This document shows, in pieces, positions 1 to 7,470 of a stretch of 38,237 nucleotides of DNA. Source of the stretch: an uncultured Lachnospiraceae bacterium (GTDB lineage Bacteria; Bacillota; Clostridia; Lachnospirales; Lachnospiraceae). How positions within the stretch are numbered: the stretch's first letter is position 1; every line of letters starts with the position of its first letter. The DNA lies in NCBI GenBank assembly GCA_949155905.1, contig CASCWU010000025.1:1-38237 (forward strand). The letters are read 5' to 3'. The notes under the pieces are model-generated. The model was not told the DNA's origin and made no database searches. It saw only the letters and a program-made list of their open reading frames with translations. A program made the translations under genes and the position numbers.

Positions 1-514
1 GACAATGCTCTATGCTTTTTATTGTGCCATATGCGCGGTCCGCTATGACCAGGCACTCCTCCTGACGCAGACACCGATATCGCTCTATATGTGCCACGAT
101 TGGCTTATATCCGGCTGAAAACAAAGCGCGAATCCCGCGGTAGAGGCCTTCATAGGCAACAGAAGGTTCAAATTCTACTAAAACATAGGCGCTGTCAGAA
201 AGGGTAAGAGCCCTGCCTTCCTTTAAGGCTTCGACCAAGCTCTCATGATAAAACAGCTCCTGTCCCAAATATAGCTGAATACCTGGTTCGATTCGGTGAA
301 TCGCCTGACGTACCTCGTCTGCTAAACTTCGGAGCCGTTCCACACCCTCCCGGCTGGAATGCCGTCTGGAATAATGAGGGGTAGCGATTACAGCAGTAAT
401 CCCCTGGGAATATGCCTGCAAAAGCAGCTCACAGGACTCTTCTATCGTCCTGGCTCCATCGTCTATACCAGGAATTGTATGGGTATGTACGTCTACAACA
501 CCTGTCACCCCCAT
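1..514 (-). CDS. CpsB/YwqE-type PHP-family protein-tyrosine phosphatase (partial, 3' end outside window)
   Basis: The reading frame stays open from an ATG at 514 to the window edge, giving about 171 residues with the C-terminus missing. The N-terminus reads DVHTHTIPGIDDGA, the metal-binding HxH and DDG signature of CpsB/YwqE phosphatases of the PHP superfamily. Further matches are ATPHYSRR near residue 50, YLGQELFYH near residue 90 and PIVAHIERY near residue 145, all typical metal or active-site positions of this family. Known members dephosphorylate the tyrosine kinase that controls capsule or exopolysaccharide synthesis. The start is supported by GGAGGG eight bases upstream and by a good promoter. 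No polysaccharide genes are visible on this side, so the target kinase is presumably beyond the left edge. Confidence 0.85.
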   Translation of the reverse strand, partial: MGVTGVVDVHTHTIPGIDDGARTIEESCELLLQAYSQGITAVIATPHYSRRHSSREGVERLRSLADEVRQAIHRIEPGIQLYLGQELFYHESLVEALKEGRALTLSDSAYVLVEFEPSVAYEGLYRGIRALFSAGYKPIVAHIERYRCLRQEECLVIADRAYGTIKSIEHC

Positions 515-553
515 GCTGGGTTCCCTCCATCCAATTTCCAACTTTCGTCAGAA

Positions 554-582
554 ATTATAACACATAGCTTCAAAAATAGCAA
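554..582 (-). promoter_or_regulatory. Sigma-A-type promoter of the CpsB-like gene
   Basis: On the minus strand there is TTGCTA (577-582), a 17-base spacer, then a perfect TATAAT (554-559). It would start transcription near 547, about 33 bases before the ATG at 514. Confidence 0.75.
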
Positions 583-618
583 TAGGAAAATTCCCCTCAA
601 ACCCGCATACTAACTGGA

Positions 619-648
619 TTTGACTATGTTTTTAAAAAAGTAGTCAAA
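619..648. terminator. Hairpin with T/A-rich core, possible bidirectional terminator
   Basis: TTTGACTA (619-626) pairs with TAGTCAAA (641-648). The loop is a T-run followed by an A-run that extends the stem. It sits just upstream of the CpsB-like promoter and could stop read-through from the ABC-F side. Confidence 0.4.
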
Positions 649-690
649 CTGCCCGTTTTCTGGCTATAAGAAAAGATTTTATAGAACGAA

Positions 691-719
691 ATGACGGTAG
701 AAGTTTCTCCTACCGCCAT
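691..719 (-). terminator. Hairpin downstream of the ABC-F gene, possible terminator
   Basis: ATGACGGTAG (691-700) pairs with CTACCGCCAT (710-719) with one mismatch. On the minus strand the stem is followed by a T-containing stretch (TTTCGTTCT), not a clean T-run. It lies about 190 bases after the ABC-F stop. Confidence 0.35.
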
Positions 720-780
720 CTTGATTCATAAAAATTTATAAAATTTTAAGATTTTAAAAAATAGGTCACTAAATCTCTAA

Positions 781-890
781 ACCTAGTCATTCCTAATTGT
801 TTATAACTATTTCTAACTCTTTCTAATTATTTCTAATTATCTTTCGTTACTTATAATCATCTCTAGTTTTATCTAACTATTTTCAGTTGC
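781..890. repeat. Degenerate 10-bp tandem repeat array (about 11 units)
   Basis: Eleven consecutive 10-base units fit a loose consensus TTCTAATTAT. Two adjacent copies (821-840) are exact, and others differ at two to five positions. The period is constant, so the T-rich and CTAA positions recur once per helical turn. The array lies between the ABC-F stop codon and two hairpins, and has no convincing ORF. The rest of 515-780 is AT-rich and contains only the promoter and hairpins listed. Confidence 0.6.
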
Positions 891-907
891 CTCTGCCAAA
901 GATTGCT

Positions 908-2623
908 TCAACCAAGCTCCTGCAATCTTTTTGTCACCTTCCAGAACTCTGCCTCCAGCCGTTCCTTTTCCTCCAGGGAAGGCGCATGCCCCAGCATCCC
1001 GGAAAGCTTGGCTTGCTGTAGCTCCAGGCAGAGCCTCTCCTCCTGACTTTGCCGTGCTGCCCTTTGTTCCTGTTCCTCCTCATATTCTATCAGCGTACCG
1101 GGAAATTTTACCAGCCGTTTTTCCTCGATCAGCAAAAGCTCCTGTGCCGTATGGCGCACAAATTCCCTGTCGTGGGATACAAACAAAACGGCTCCCCCGT
1201 ATCCGGCTAACTGCCGCTCCAGGGCTTCAATCGACGGCAGATCCAGATAGTTGGTCGGCTCATCTAAAAACAGCACGTTGGCCGGAGAAACCAAAAGCAT
1301 AGCAAAGGCCAGTCTCATCCGTTCTCCGCCGCTTAAAACAGCCGCCCTTTTCCCCCAGGTATCCGGTCCGAACAACAATCCTGCCAGCACGGATTTCACT
1401 GCCGCCGGAAGCTGCACACTGTCCGCGAGCGCATTTTCCAAAACAGTCTTTTCCGGATCGATTTGAGAAAAGTCCTGCTTTAATACCCCTAATCTGGCCT
1501 TAGGGACAAACCGCAGGGCAAACTCACGCTTTTCTGCTGTCGCTGTATCCCGGCCCGCCCTGCCGCAATCCTTTCCTTCCATTCTTTCCTTCTCTGGTAA
1601 AAAGCCGCCGTTCTTCTCTTTTAAATAGGCTTCTTCCAATAAGCGCAGCAGCGTCGTCTTTCCGCTTCCGTTTTCTCCTAACAGCGCCGTCCTCTTCCGG
1701 TTCGTCAGAGAAAAGCCGGTCTGTTCAAACAGCACCCGCTCTCCATAGGCAAAGGTCAAATCCTTTAGTTCCAGCACCCGTTTACTTTCCGGCGGATCGG
1801 TTCGCTCAAAGGCCAGGTACATCACCGCCTCCTGTTTTGGCTTTTCCTTGACCTCCATATGCTCGATCCGTTTTTTGACATTGTCTGCCGCCCGGTTCAT
1901 ATTCTTCTGTTTTCCGCTGCTGTTTCTCCCGCTTCTCGTTAAAAAGTCCCGCAGCCTGGCTTCCCGCGGCGTCATATTCCTGGGAATTTTCACCATTCGC
2001 TCTGCAGACTCCCGTTTTTGGCGGTATACCGCCTGAAGCCGGTTCTTCTCTCCAATATATGCCTCATAATCCCGTTCTGCCTTTTCCCGCTCCTCTGCCT
2101 TTTGCTGCTCATAATCCTGATAATTTCCCGGATATAAATGCAGCCTTCCTTCCTTTACCTCTAAAATATGAGTGCATACCTTGGTCAGTAAAGTCCGGTC
2201 GTGGCTGATGCACAAAAAAGTCTCTACCTGCTCGAGCTGCTGGAGTAAGCGCCCGATTCCCTCGCTATCCAGATTTGCCGTCGGCTCGTCAAGCAGCAGC
2301 ACATGCCGTTCCTCGGCAAATACTTCTGCCAGCTTCCGCCGCATTTCTTCTCCGCCGCTTAAAGTAGAGGGTATCTGATCCGGAAGCAGGCTCCCGTCCT
2401 GCTCCTCAAACTGACGGCAGTACGCCATTCCTCCATAGCGCTGCACCTCGCCCTCCTCCGGCTCCAGCTCGCCCGCCAGGATTTGGAACAGCGTACTCTT
2501 TCCTGCTCCGTTTGCTCCTACCACACCGATCCGGTTTCCGCTATATACGGCCAGTTCCTTCACCTCTAATACAATCCGATCTCCATATCGCTTCTGCACA
2601 TTTTTTGCACGCAATAATAACAT
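908..2623 (-). CDS. ABC-F family ATPase, possible ribosome-protection (antibiotic resistance) type
   Basis: A 571-aa soluble protein with two nucleotide-binding domains and no membrane segments. Domain 1 has Walker A GANGAGKST near residue 37, signature LSGGEEMRRKL and Walker B LLLDEPTANLD. Domain 2 has GENGSGKTT near residue 315, signature LSGGERMRLA and LFLDEPTNYLD. A charged linker near residues 170-270 separates them. ABC-F proteins act on the ribosome, and Vga/Msr/Lsa-like members dislodge ribosome-targeting antibiotics. The divergent first half and the attenuator-like leader fit such a resistance role, but sequence alone cannot separate this from a housekeeping ABC-F. GGGAGGG lies six bases before the ATG. 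A 9-bp inverted repeat (898-906/922-930) spans the stop codon. Confidence 0.85.
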   Translation of the reverse strand: MLLLRAKNVQKRYGDRIVLEVKELAVYSGNRIGVVGANGAGKSTLFQILAGELEPEEGEVQRYGGMAYCRQFEEQDGSLLPDQIPSTLSGGEEMRRKLAEVFAEERHVLLLDEPTANLDSEGIGRLLQQLEQVETFLCISHDRTLLTKVCTHILEVKEGRLHLYPGNYQDYEQQKAEEREKAERDYEAYIGEKNRLQAVYRQKRESAERMVKIPRNMTPREARLRDFLTRSGRNSSGKQKNMNRAADNVKKRIEHMEVKEKPKQEAVMYLAFERTDPPESKRVLELKDLTFAYGERVLFEQTGFSLTNRKRTALLGENGSGKTTLLRLLEEAYLKEKNGGFLPEKERMEGKDCGRAGRDTATAEKREFALRFVPKARLGVLKQDFSQIDPEKTVLENALADSVQLPAAVKSVLAGLLFGPDTWGKRAAVLSGGERMRLAFAMLLVSPANVLFLDEPTNYLDLPSIEALERQLAGYGGAVLFVSHDREFVRHTAQELLLIEEKRLVKFPGTLIEYEEEQEQRAARQSQEERLCLELQQAKLSGMLGHAPSLEEKERLEAEFWKVTKRLQELG

Positions 2624-2660
2624 ACGATCCCTCCCTGCTGTATTCTTCTTTGCATTCCAA

Positions 2661-2765
2661 TCATTCAGTAGGAGCAGATCTTATCCATTCTGCGCACAGT
2701 TCCAAAGCAGAACCAAATTTATACGCAAAAAAGCCATGCACAACATATCTGCCTATCCTGTACAT
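2661..2765 (-). CDS. Possible 34-aa small ORF in the ABC-F leader
   Basis: An ATG at 2765 opens a 34-codon frame that begins MYRIGRYVVHGFF and ends AEWIRSAPTE, stopping 38 bases before the ABC-F start. The frame stays open for about 25 further codons upstream, but without an ATG. I see no good ribosome binding site. Translation would run through the leader terminator at 2727-2771, so it could be a regulatory leader ORF, a decayed gene end or chance. Confidence 0.25.
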   Translation of the reverse strand: MYRIGRYVVHGFFAYKFGSALELCAEWIRSAPTE

Positions 2766-2771
2766 GAGGCT
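2727..2771 (-). terminator. Intrinsic terminator inside the ABC-F 5' leader (attenuator candidate)
   Basis: On the minus strand AGCC-T-CATG pairs with CATGGCT and is followed by TTTTTT. It sits between the promoter at 2931-2959 and the ABC-F start at 2623, so full-length transcription requires read-through. A second strong hairpin, CTCTGGATTTT with GAAAATCCGGAG, lies upstream near 2805-2830 and could be part of a switch. Confidence 0.55.
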
Positions 2772-2930
2772 GGCTGCCTTGATAGCTTGGCACGCAGGTA
2801 TCCTCTCCGGATTTTCCAAAAATCCAGAGATAAATCCCTCCTACTGTTTTTCGCCAAACGCTATCAAATCAACATGACCTTCACCGTACCTACAGCTATG
2901 CTCTGTATGGCCCTTTCTTTCTTTGTCTTT

Positions 2931-2959
2931 AGTATAAAACGAATGAGAGGATGTGTCAA
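2931..2959 (-). promoter_or_regulatory. Near-consensus promoter of the ABC-F gene
   Basis: A perfect TTGACA (2954-2959), a 17-base spacer and TATACT (2931-2936) on the minus strand. Start of transcription would be near 2924, giving a leader of about 300 bases. Such a strong promoter with a long leader is typical of genes controlled by premature termination. Confidence 0.8.
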
Positions 2960-2975
2960 GGGTATAAATAAATTC

Positions 2976-3007
2976 AGCTGCCAGGTCGTATCCACGACCT
3001 GACAGCT
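2976..3007 (-). terminator. Terminator of the solute-binding-protein gene
   Basis: AGCTGCCAGGTCGT (2976-2989) pairs with ACGACCTGACAGCT (2994-3007), a 14-bp stem with one mismatch and a 4-base loop. On the minus strand it is followed by the AT-rich GAATTTATTTAT. It lies 38 bases after the stop codon and separates this gene from the ABC-F promoter. Confidence 0.65.
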
Positions 3008-3044
3008 ATGCAATGAAACTATCTGGCTTTTTTACACGGCAAGC

Positions 3045-4784
3045 TTACCTTGCGTTATAGCGATCCAGTGCCGCCTGCTGGATATCAATACATCTTTGCA
3101 GGTCATAGCTTTCTAACTTCGCCATAAAGTCATCCCATGTATCCATAGATTCCGATCCCATGATATAACGAACGGTCTGCTCATCTACCAGGGTCCCAAT
3201 CGCCGTATACAAAGAATTGTATTCATTTCCTTCTAACTCTGTCATAGATACCTGTGACGGAATCACCCATTCGGTGGAATCTCCATCCCAAACCGGCTGG
3301 CTGCACATCATCGCTTCGTCATTTCCTTCCTGAAGAGCAAAGAAACGACCCCAGTTATACCAACCAAAGGAAGCAGTTCCTAACATATGATAATGATAAG
3401 CATCTGATCCCACGATTCCAATCTCATTATCACCCTTTAAAATCCAATCGGTAAAATGATAACCGTTCTCATCCTTGGTATAGGTGACACCTTCGATTCC
3501 GTACTGATTTAAAATCATACCTTCCTCGGTATACAGATAATCTAACCAACGGCAGGCCAGCTCCGGGTTCTTAGAGGAAGCCGAAATGATAATCGGAGAA
3601 CCAATCGCGCTTCCGTTGTAGCCGGAATAGGACTTGTCGCCCTTATTCAGCACCGGATTTTTTGCACCTATCAAATAGAAATCCGGATCGTCGTTAAAAT
3701 GATAGTCGGTATTCAGCAGGTCAGCCGCATATCCCCATAAGGAAGCGCCCGCACCGGCCTTACCAGTACCCATATAGTCGTTAGAAGCAGCAACCTTTGC
3801 ATCGTTGGTCATAAAGTTCGGGTCAATCAGGCCCTCTGCATACCAATCCCGCAGCATCTGCACGTAATCCTTGTAGCCTGGCTCTGCCGGGCCGAACTTC
3901 ACCTTTCCGTCTACCTGGAAAAACTCCGGCAGAATTCCATAGGCCGTCATAAAAGCGCCAAACAGCATCGTACCGTCCGAGCCAATCATCAGCGGAGCTT
4001 CTGCGCCGAACTGTTCCTTAAAGCCCTTTAAAGCCTCATGCCACTCGTCGATAGTCTCCGGCACCTCCATCCCCAGCTTATCCAGCCAGTCCTTCCGTAC
4101 CAGAATACCATCCCAGGCCATTTCCTTACCCATGCCATCGTTGTCTCCATTTAAGGTATAAATACCAACCAAACGGCCGGAGTCTGTCTTGGTTCCTTTT
4201 GCCAAGGCCGGATCGCTGTCCAACCATCCCTTATAGGCCGGCATATACTGAGCGACAAAATCCGTAACATCCAGGAACAAGCCGTCGTCTACACTCTTTT
4301 CCAGACCGCCTGGATAGGTTACATTATTCATTCTGACCATATCTGGAATAGAGCCGGAAGCCAGCATCAAACCAAATTTCTCTGTTGCCTCATTGGAGCT
4401 GACGATATTCCAGTTGATATGAACATTGGTTCTTTTTTCTAATTCCTGAATGGCAGACATATCATTGATATCATCTAAGTACTGATAATCCCGGCTAATC
4501 CAGAACGACAGCTCCTCTACCGTTTCGGAAAGCGGCAGATTGCCACTTGCTGTATCGCCGTTAGTTGTGTCGGAGCCTTCTCCCTGCGCATCATCTCCCT
4601 GGCTGTCTTCGCCCTGGGCATCGTCTTTTTTGTCTTCTTCGCTGTTCTGGTTATCCTGGTTTGTTTCATTGCCGCTGGAGTTTTCTGGTGTCTTAGTGTC
4701 GTTCTTTTCTTTAGAACCACAGGCAACCAGGGAACATGCCATTGCCAGGCAAAGCAGCAGTGCAAGCCATTTTGTCTTTTTCAT
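3045..4784 (-). CDS. Extracellular sugar-type solute-binding lipoprotein (LplA/YtcQ-like)
   Basis: A 579-aa protein with a lipoprotein signal peptide: MKKTKW, a hydrophobic stretch, then the lipobox LVAC with Cys22. It is followed by a low-complexity Asp/Glu/Asn/Gln linker (about 25-80) and a family-1-type solute-binding fold. The large size and features such as LASGSIPDMVRMN and AYGILPEFF are typical of LplA-like binding proteins that serve carbohydrate ABC importers in Clostridia and Bacilli. AAGGAG lies nine bases before the ATG. It follows an AraC/YesN-type regulator gene, a common pairing, but the two permease genes usually found with it are absent here. Substrate is unknown; the nearby rhamnosidase makes a plant or host glycan oligosaccharide plausible. 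Confidence 0.85.
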   Translation of the reverse strand: MKKTKWLALLLCLAMACSLVACGSKEKNDTKTPENSSGNETNQDNQNSEEDKKDDAQGEDSQGDDAQGEGSDTTNGDTASGNLPLSETVEELSFWISRDYQYLDDINDMSAIQELEKRTNVHINWNIVSSNEATEKFGLMLASGSIPDMVRMNNVTYPGGLEKSVDDGLFLDVTDFVAQYMPAYKGWLDSDPALAKGTKTDSGRLVGIYTLNGDNDGMGKEMAWDGILVRKDWLDKLGMEVPETIDEWHEALKGFKEQFGAEAPLMIGSDGTMLFGAFMTAYGILPEFFQVDGKVKFGPAEPGYKDYVQMLRDWYAEGLIDPNFMTNDAKVAASNDYMGTGKAGAGASLWGYAADLLNTDYHFNDDPDFYLIGAKNPVLNKGDKSYSGYNGSAIGSPIIISASSKNPELACRWLDYLYTEEGMILNQYGIEGVTYTKDENGYHFTDWILKGDNEIGIVGSDAYHYHMLGTASFGWYNWGRFFALQEGNDEAMMCSQPVWDGDSTEWVIPSQVSMTELEGNEYNSLYTAIGTLVDEQTVRYIMGSESMDTWDDFMAKLESYDLQRCIDIQQAALDRYNAR

Positions 4785-5003
4785 TTCTTCTCTCTCCTTT
4801 TTCTCCTTTTCCTTATTTGTCCTGGGGATTCTGCTTTTTTCACAGCCACAGACCTTCCGCCCAAATCCCTGTCCGATGTTACCGTTTGTTTTTATTTTGG
4901 ACTTCTGCGTTTAAAGGCTTCTGCCTCAAGCTTCCCCGGCTGACACATTCAGCGTACCATGCAAACAGAAAAATTGCTATGTTTGATTTTTTATGTTTGG
5001 CTG

Positions 5004-5036
5004 AAAAAGCGCTGAAAACATGATGTTTCCAGCGCT
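5004..5036 (-). terminator. Rho-independent terminator of the AraC-type regulator gene
   Basis: AGCGCTG pairs with CAGCGCT, extended inward by AAACAT/ATGTTT, at 5008-5036, followed by TTTTT on the minus strand. It lies about 40 bases after the regulator stop, so the binding-protein gene probably has its own promoter in 4785-5003. I could not assign that promoter confidently. Confidence 0.8.
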
Positions 5037-5075
5037 CTTATCCTATAAAAAGAAGAAAACGTAAAAAATCCGTAT

Positions 5076-7310
5076 TCAGCCCTTTGCCCCCTTTCCGGCT
5101 ATCATAGAACGGTACTCCGCCGGGGTAATGCCTTCAATATCCCGGAAGATCCGAATCAACGGACGGGTATTGTAATAGCCTACCTTATCTGCCGTCTCGT
5201 TTACCGTACAGCCCGCCTCTAAAAGCTTCTTGGCATTTTCCAGACGTACATAATCAATGTACTCCATCACGCCGATATCCTTTTTCCGTTTAAATTTCTG
5301 TGTCAGGTTGGATTGGCTCAGTCCAAACTGATCGGCCAGCATTCCGCCGGACAGCAATTTATCCGTATAATGCTCTTCGATATACTCTGCCACCTGATCG
5401 GCCAGATTTTTTGTCTCTGCAGCCTCGCCCTGCCAGGCTGCCCTCTGGAGAGCTGGCTCCCTCTGGTCTTCCGCCTTCTGACGGCTTCCCTTCTTTTTTC
5501 CTTTCCCCCCTTTTTCTTCCTCTTCAGCTACCCTTGCAGCCTCTGTTTCTTCTTCTGCATCTGCTCTTGCAGCCTCTGTTTCCTTTTGATTCTCTCCTGC
5601 AAGCAGTCCGTCTCCTTGTTCTATTTTCCCTTTTTCAATATCCTCCTGCCCTTCTGCTTCCTGCTGTCTCCTTTGCTCCCTCTGTTCCTTCTTCCTTTCC
5701 TTTTCCCATTCCGGATAAAGTAAAACAGCCTCTGCTTCCCCGGCCTGATCCCGGTATTGATTTAACGCCTCGATTTCCTGCCAACATGTCTGAATCCCAT
5801 CCCGCCCCTGATGGACGCCGCTGACGGAAAACGACATCACGACCTGATAATGCTGCTGCAAAAAACGGTCAATCTGGCCGGACAGCCTCCGCAGGCCTTC
5901 ATACTCCTCCGGCTCCCCGCCATTTAACAAAAAGACATACGAATCCAATACGGCCGCCCCATAAAAATGCCACCTTTCAGCCAGCAGCTCCTCTGCCACA
6001 TTCCCTACTACAAAATATAAAAGCTTCCTGACCTCTTCTGGAATCATTTCACTCTCGCTGCTCTCCCACTCTCCCTTCACCTGCTCCAAATTGATCGAAT
6101 AGAGCAGATACCTACTGCCCGGTACATTTTCCTGAATCGTCTGCCAATCCTCTTCACTGATGGAGCTGTATTTATTTTTTCCGTGCAGCAGCCGGTAAAA
6201 GCAAATGCTTTTTTTCGTATTCATCTGCTCGATGCTCTCCTGCTGTCCCTCAAAATACCGTTCTAAAAGCGTTTCCACCAGCTTGCGGATCTGCACGAAC
6301 TCCGCCTCTCCCTCTCTCCGCCGGTTCATCTTCCGCGTCAGGCTCAGCAGCTCCTTCACCGGAGCATAGTTCCGTTTTAAAAAATACAGAGCCAGCACAA
6401 CACCTGCCACCAGACAAACCAGCACGTATCCTGCCAGCATCCAAAGCAAATGCTGTATGTCACTCAAATATTGCTTCCCTGGAATCACCTGCAAAATAGA
6501 AAGCCGATACCGCTGCATAGGAAGCCGCAGAATATAATAGCTGCCTTTTTTATAGCTGCTCTGCTGAAAGGAAGCATTCTCCTCCCATGCCTGCCGCCAT
6601 TCCTCTAGTTCTTCCAGCTCCTCCCCATAAGACAGATAGTTCCCCTCCTGCCAAAGCACCGTCTGAATCCCATCCGCCTCTAACAGTCCTCTTAGCTTGG
6701 GCGCATGTAAATAGACCAATATCACAGCCTCCTGCTCTGCCAGAGAAGCGGTTGGCGCCGTACAGGTCGTAAACACCAGACGGCGGCTGTTTCCCCGTTG
6801 CACAATGTGTACGGTCTGGTAAAGAGAATCCCCAAGCTCCTCCAAAAGCTGCTTCTTACTGTTATGAAACCAGTATTGAAACATTCCCTCATCCTCTGCA
6901 AAAAAGACACTTTCATTATTTAAAATATGTCCTGTCTGCGGAAAATACACATACAATTCGTCGATCATATCATTGGATATCAGAGCATTGGAAATGGCAT
7001 CCTTTAGCTGGCTCAGGTTGACGCGCTGGTTCAAATCATAGCTGTTCTCCAGATTTTCATGAAACAGCGCTCTGGCTCCGCCGCTGTTTAAAATCGAATT
7101 TCCCATTTTGCCAATCGTATCAAAGGTTCCCTCCATCACCGCTTCCGTCCGTTCCATCGACTGCGACCAGACCTCGCCTACCTTCTCCTGAATCTCATTT
7201 ATCGAAAACGCATAGATCAAAATCCCAAATAAAAAAGGAAGAAGCAGTAAGACCAGATAAGAAATCAGCCACTGCACCCGGATGCTTCCCTTCCTCCATG
7301 ACCATCTCAC
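5076..7310 (-). CDS. AraC-family regulator with membrane-anchored sensor (YesN/YtdP-like)
   Basis: A 744-aa protein. A first membrane helix lies at about residues 13-35 (WLISYLVLLLLPFLFG), an extracellular sensor region spans about 36-285, and a second helix at about 290-315 is followed by a cytoplasmic part. The C-terminal ~100 residues form the double helix-turn-helix of AraC regulators (ADQFGLSQSNLTQKF, then ETADKVGYYN and GITPAEYR). Such proteins sense extracellular signals and activate adjacent sugar-uptake genes, here probably the binding-protein gene. Unusually, about 90 residues before the DNA-binding domain are low-complexity Glu/Lys/Gln/Ala. The start is a GTG with AAAGGAG ten bases upstream. 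Confidence 0.85.
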   Translation of the reverse strand: MRWSWRKGSIRVQWLISYLVLLLLPFLFGILIYAFSINEIQEKVGEVWSQSMERTEAVMEGTFDTIGKMGNSILNSGGARALFHENLENSYDLNQRVNLSQLKDAISNALISNDMIDELYVYFPQTGHILNNESVFFAEDEGMFQYWFHNSKKQLLEELGDSLYQTVHIVQRGNSRRLVFTTCTAPTASLAEQEAVILVYLHAPKLRGLLEADGIQTVLWQEGNYLSYGEELEELEEWRQAWEENASFQQSSYKKGSYYILRLPMQRYRLSILQVIPGKQYLSDIQHLLWMLAGYVLVCLVAGVVLALYFLKRNYAPVKELLSLTRKMNRRREGEAEFVQIRKLVETLLERYFEGQQESIEQMNTKKSICFYRLLHGKNKYSSISEEDWQTIQENVPGSRYLLYSINLEQVKGEWESSESEMIPEEVRKLLYFVVGNVAEELLAERWHFYGAAVLDSYVFLLNGGEPEEYEGLRRLSGQIDRFLQQHYQVVMSFSVSGVHQGRDGIQTCWQEIEALNQYRDQAGEAEAVLLYPEWEKERKKEQREQRRQQEAEGQEDIEKGKIEQGDGLLAGENQKETEAARADAEEETEAARVAEEEEKGGKGKKKGSRQKAEDQREPALQRAAWQGEAAETKNLADQVAEYIEEHYTDKLLSGGMLADQFGLSQSNLTQKFKRKKDIGVMEYIDYVRLENAKKLLEAGCTVNETADKVGYYNTRPLIRIFRDIEGITPAEYRSMIAGKGAKG

Positions 7311-7333
7311 CTGCTACACGCTCCTTTATTTTG

Positions 7334-7470
7334 AGCCTAATTTATTAGGCTTAGTTCCGTAACGCCCCCTTTCAGGACTTTTTCCGAGCTGAATTTGCAG
7401 CCGCCAAGCACGGCGTCTGCAAATCCAGCTAGTCCTTCACGGGGCGTTACTATTTTTAGTTCCCTAACGC
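7334..7470. repeat. Large imperfect hairpin element flanked by near-identical 15-base direct repeats
   Basis: A small hairpin, AGCCTAA/TTAGGCT (7334-7351), is followed by a long one: GTAACGCCCC (7359-7368) with GGGGCGTTAC (7441-7450), AGGACT (7374-7379) with AGTCCT (7431-7436), and AGCTGAATTTGCAG (7387-7400) with CTGCAAATCCAGCT (7417-7430, 13 of 14). TTAGTTCCGTAACGC (7351-7365) recurs as TTAGTTCCCTAACGC (7456-7470). The second copy contains the rhamnosidase stop codon. A related stretch lies at 23533-23560. It may act as a terminator or be a small mobile REP/MITE-like element. Confidence 0.6.
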
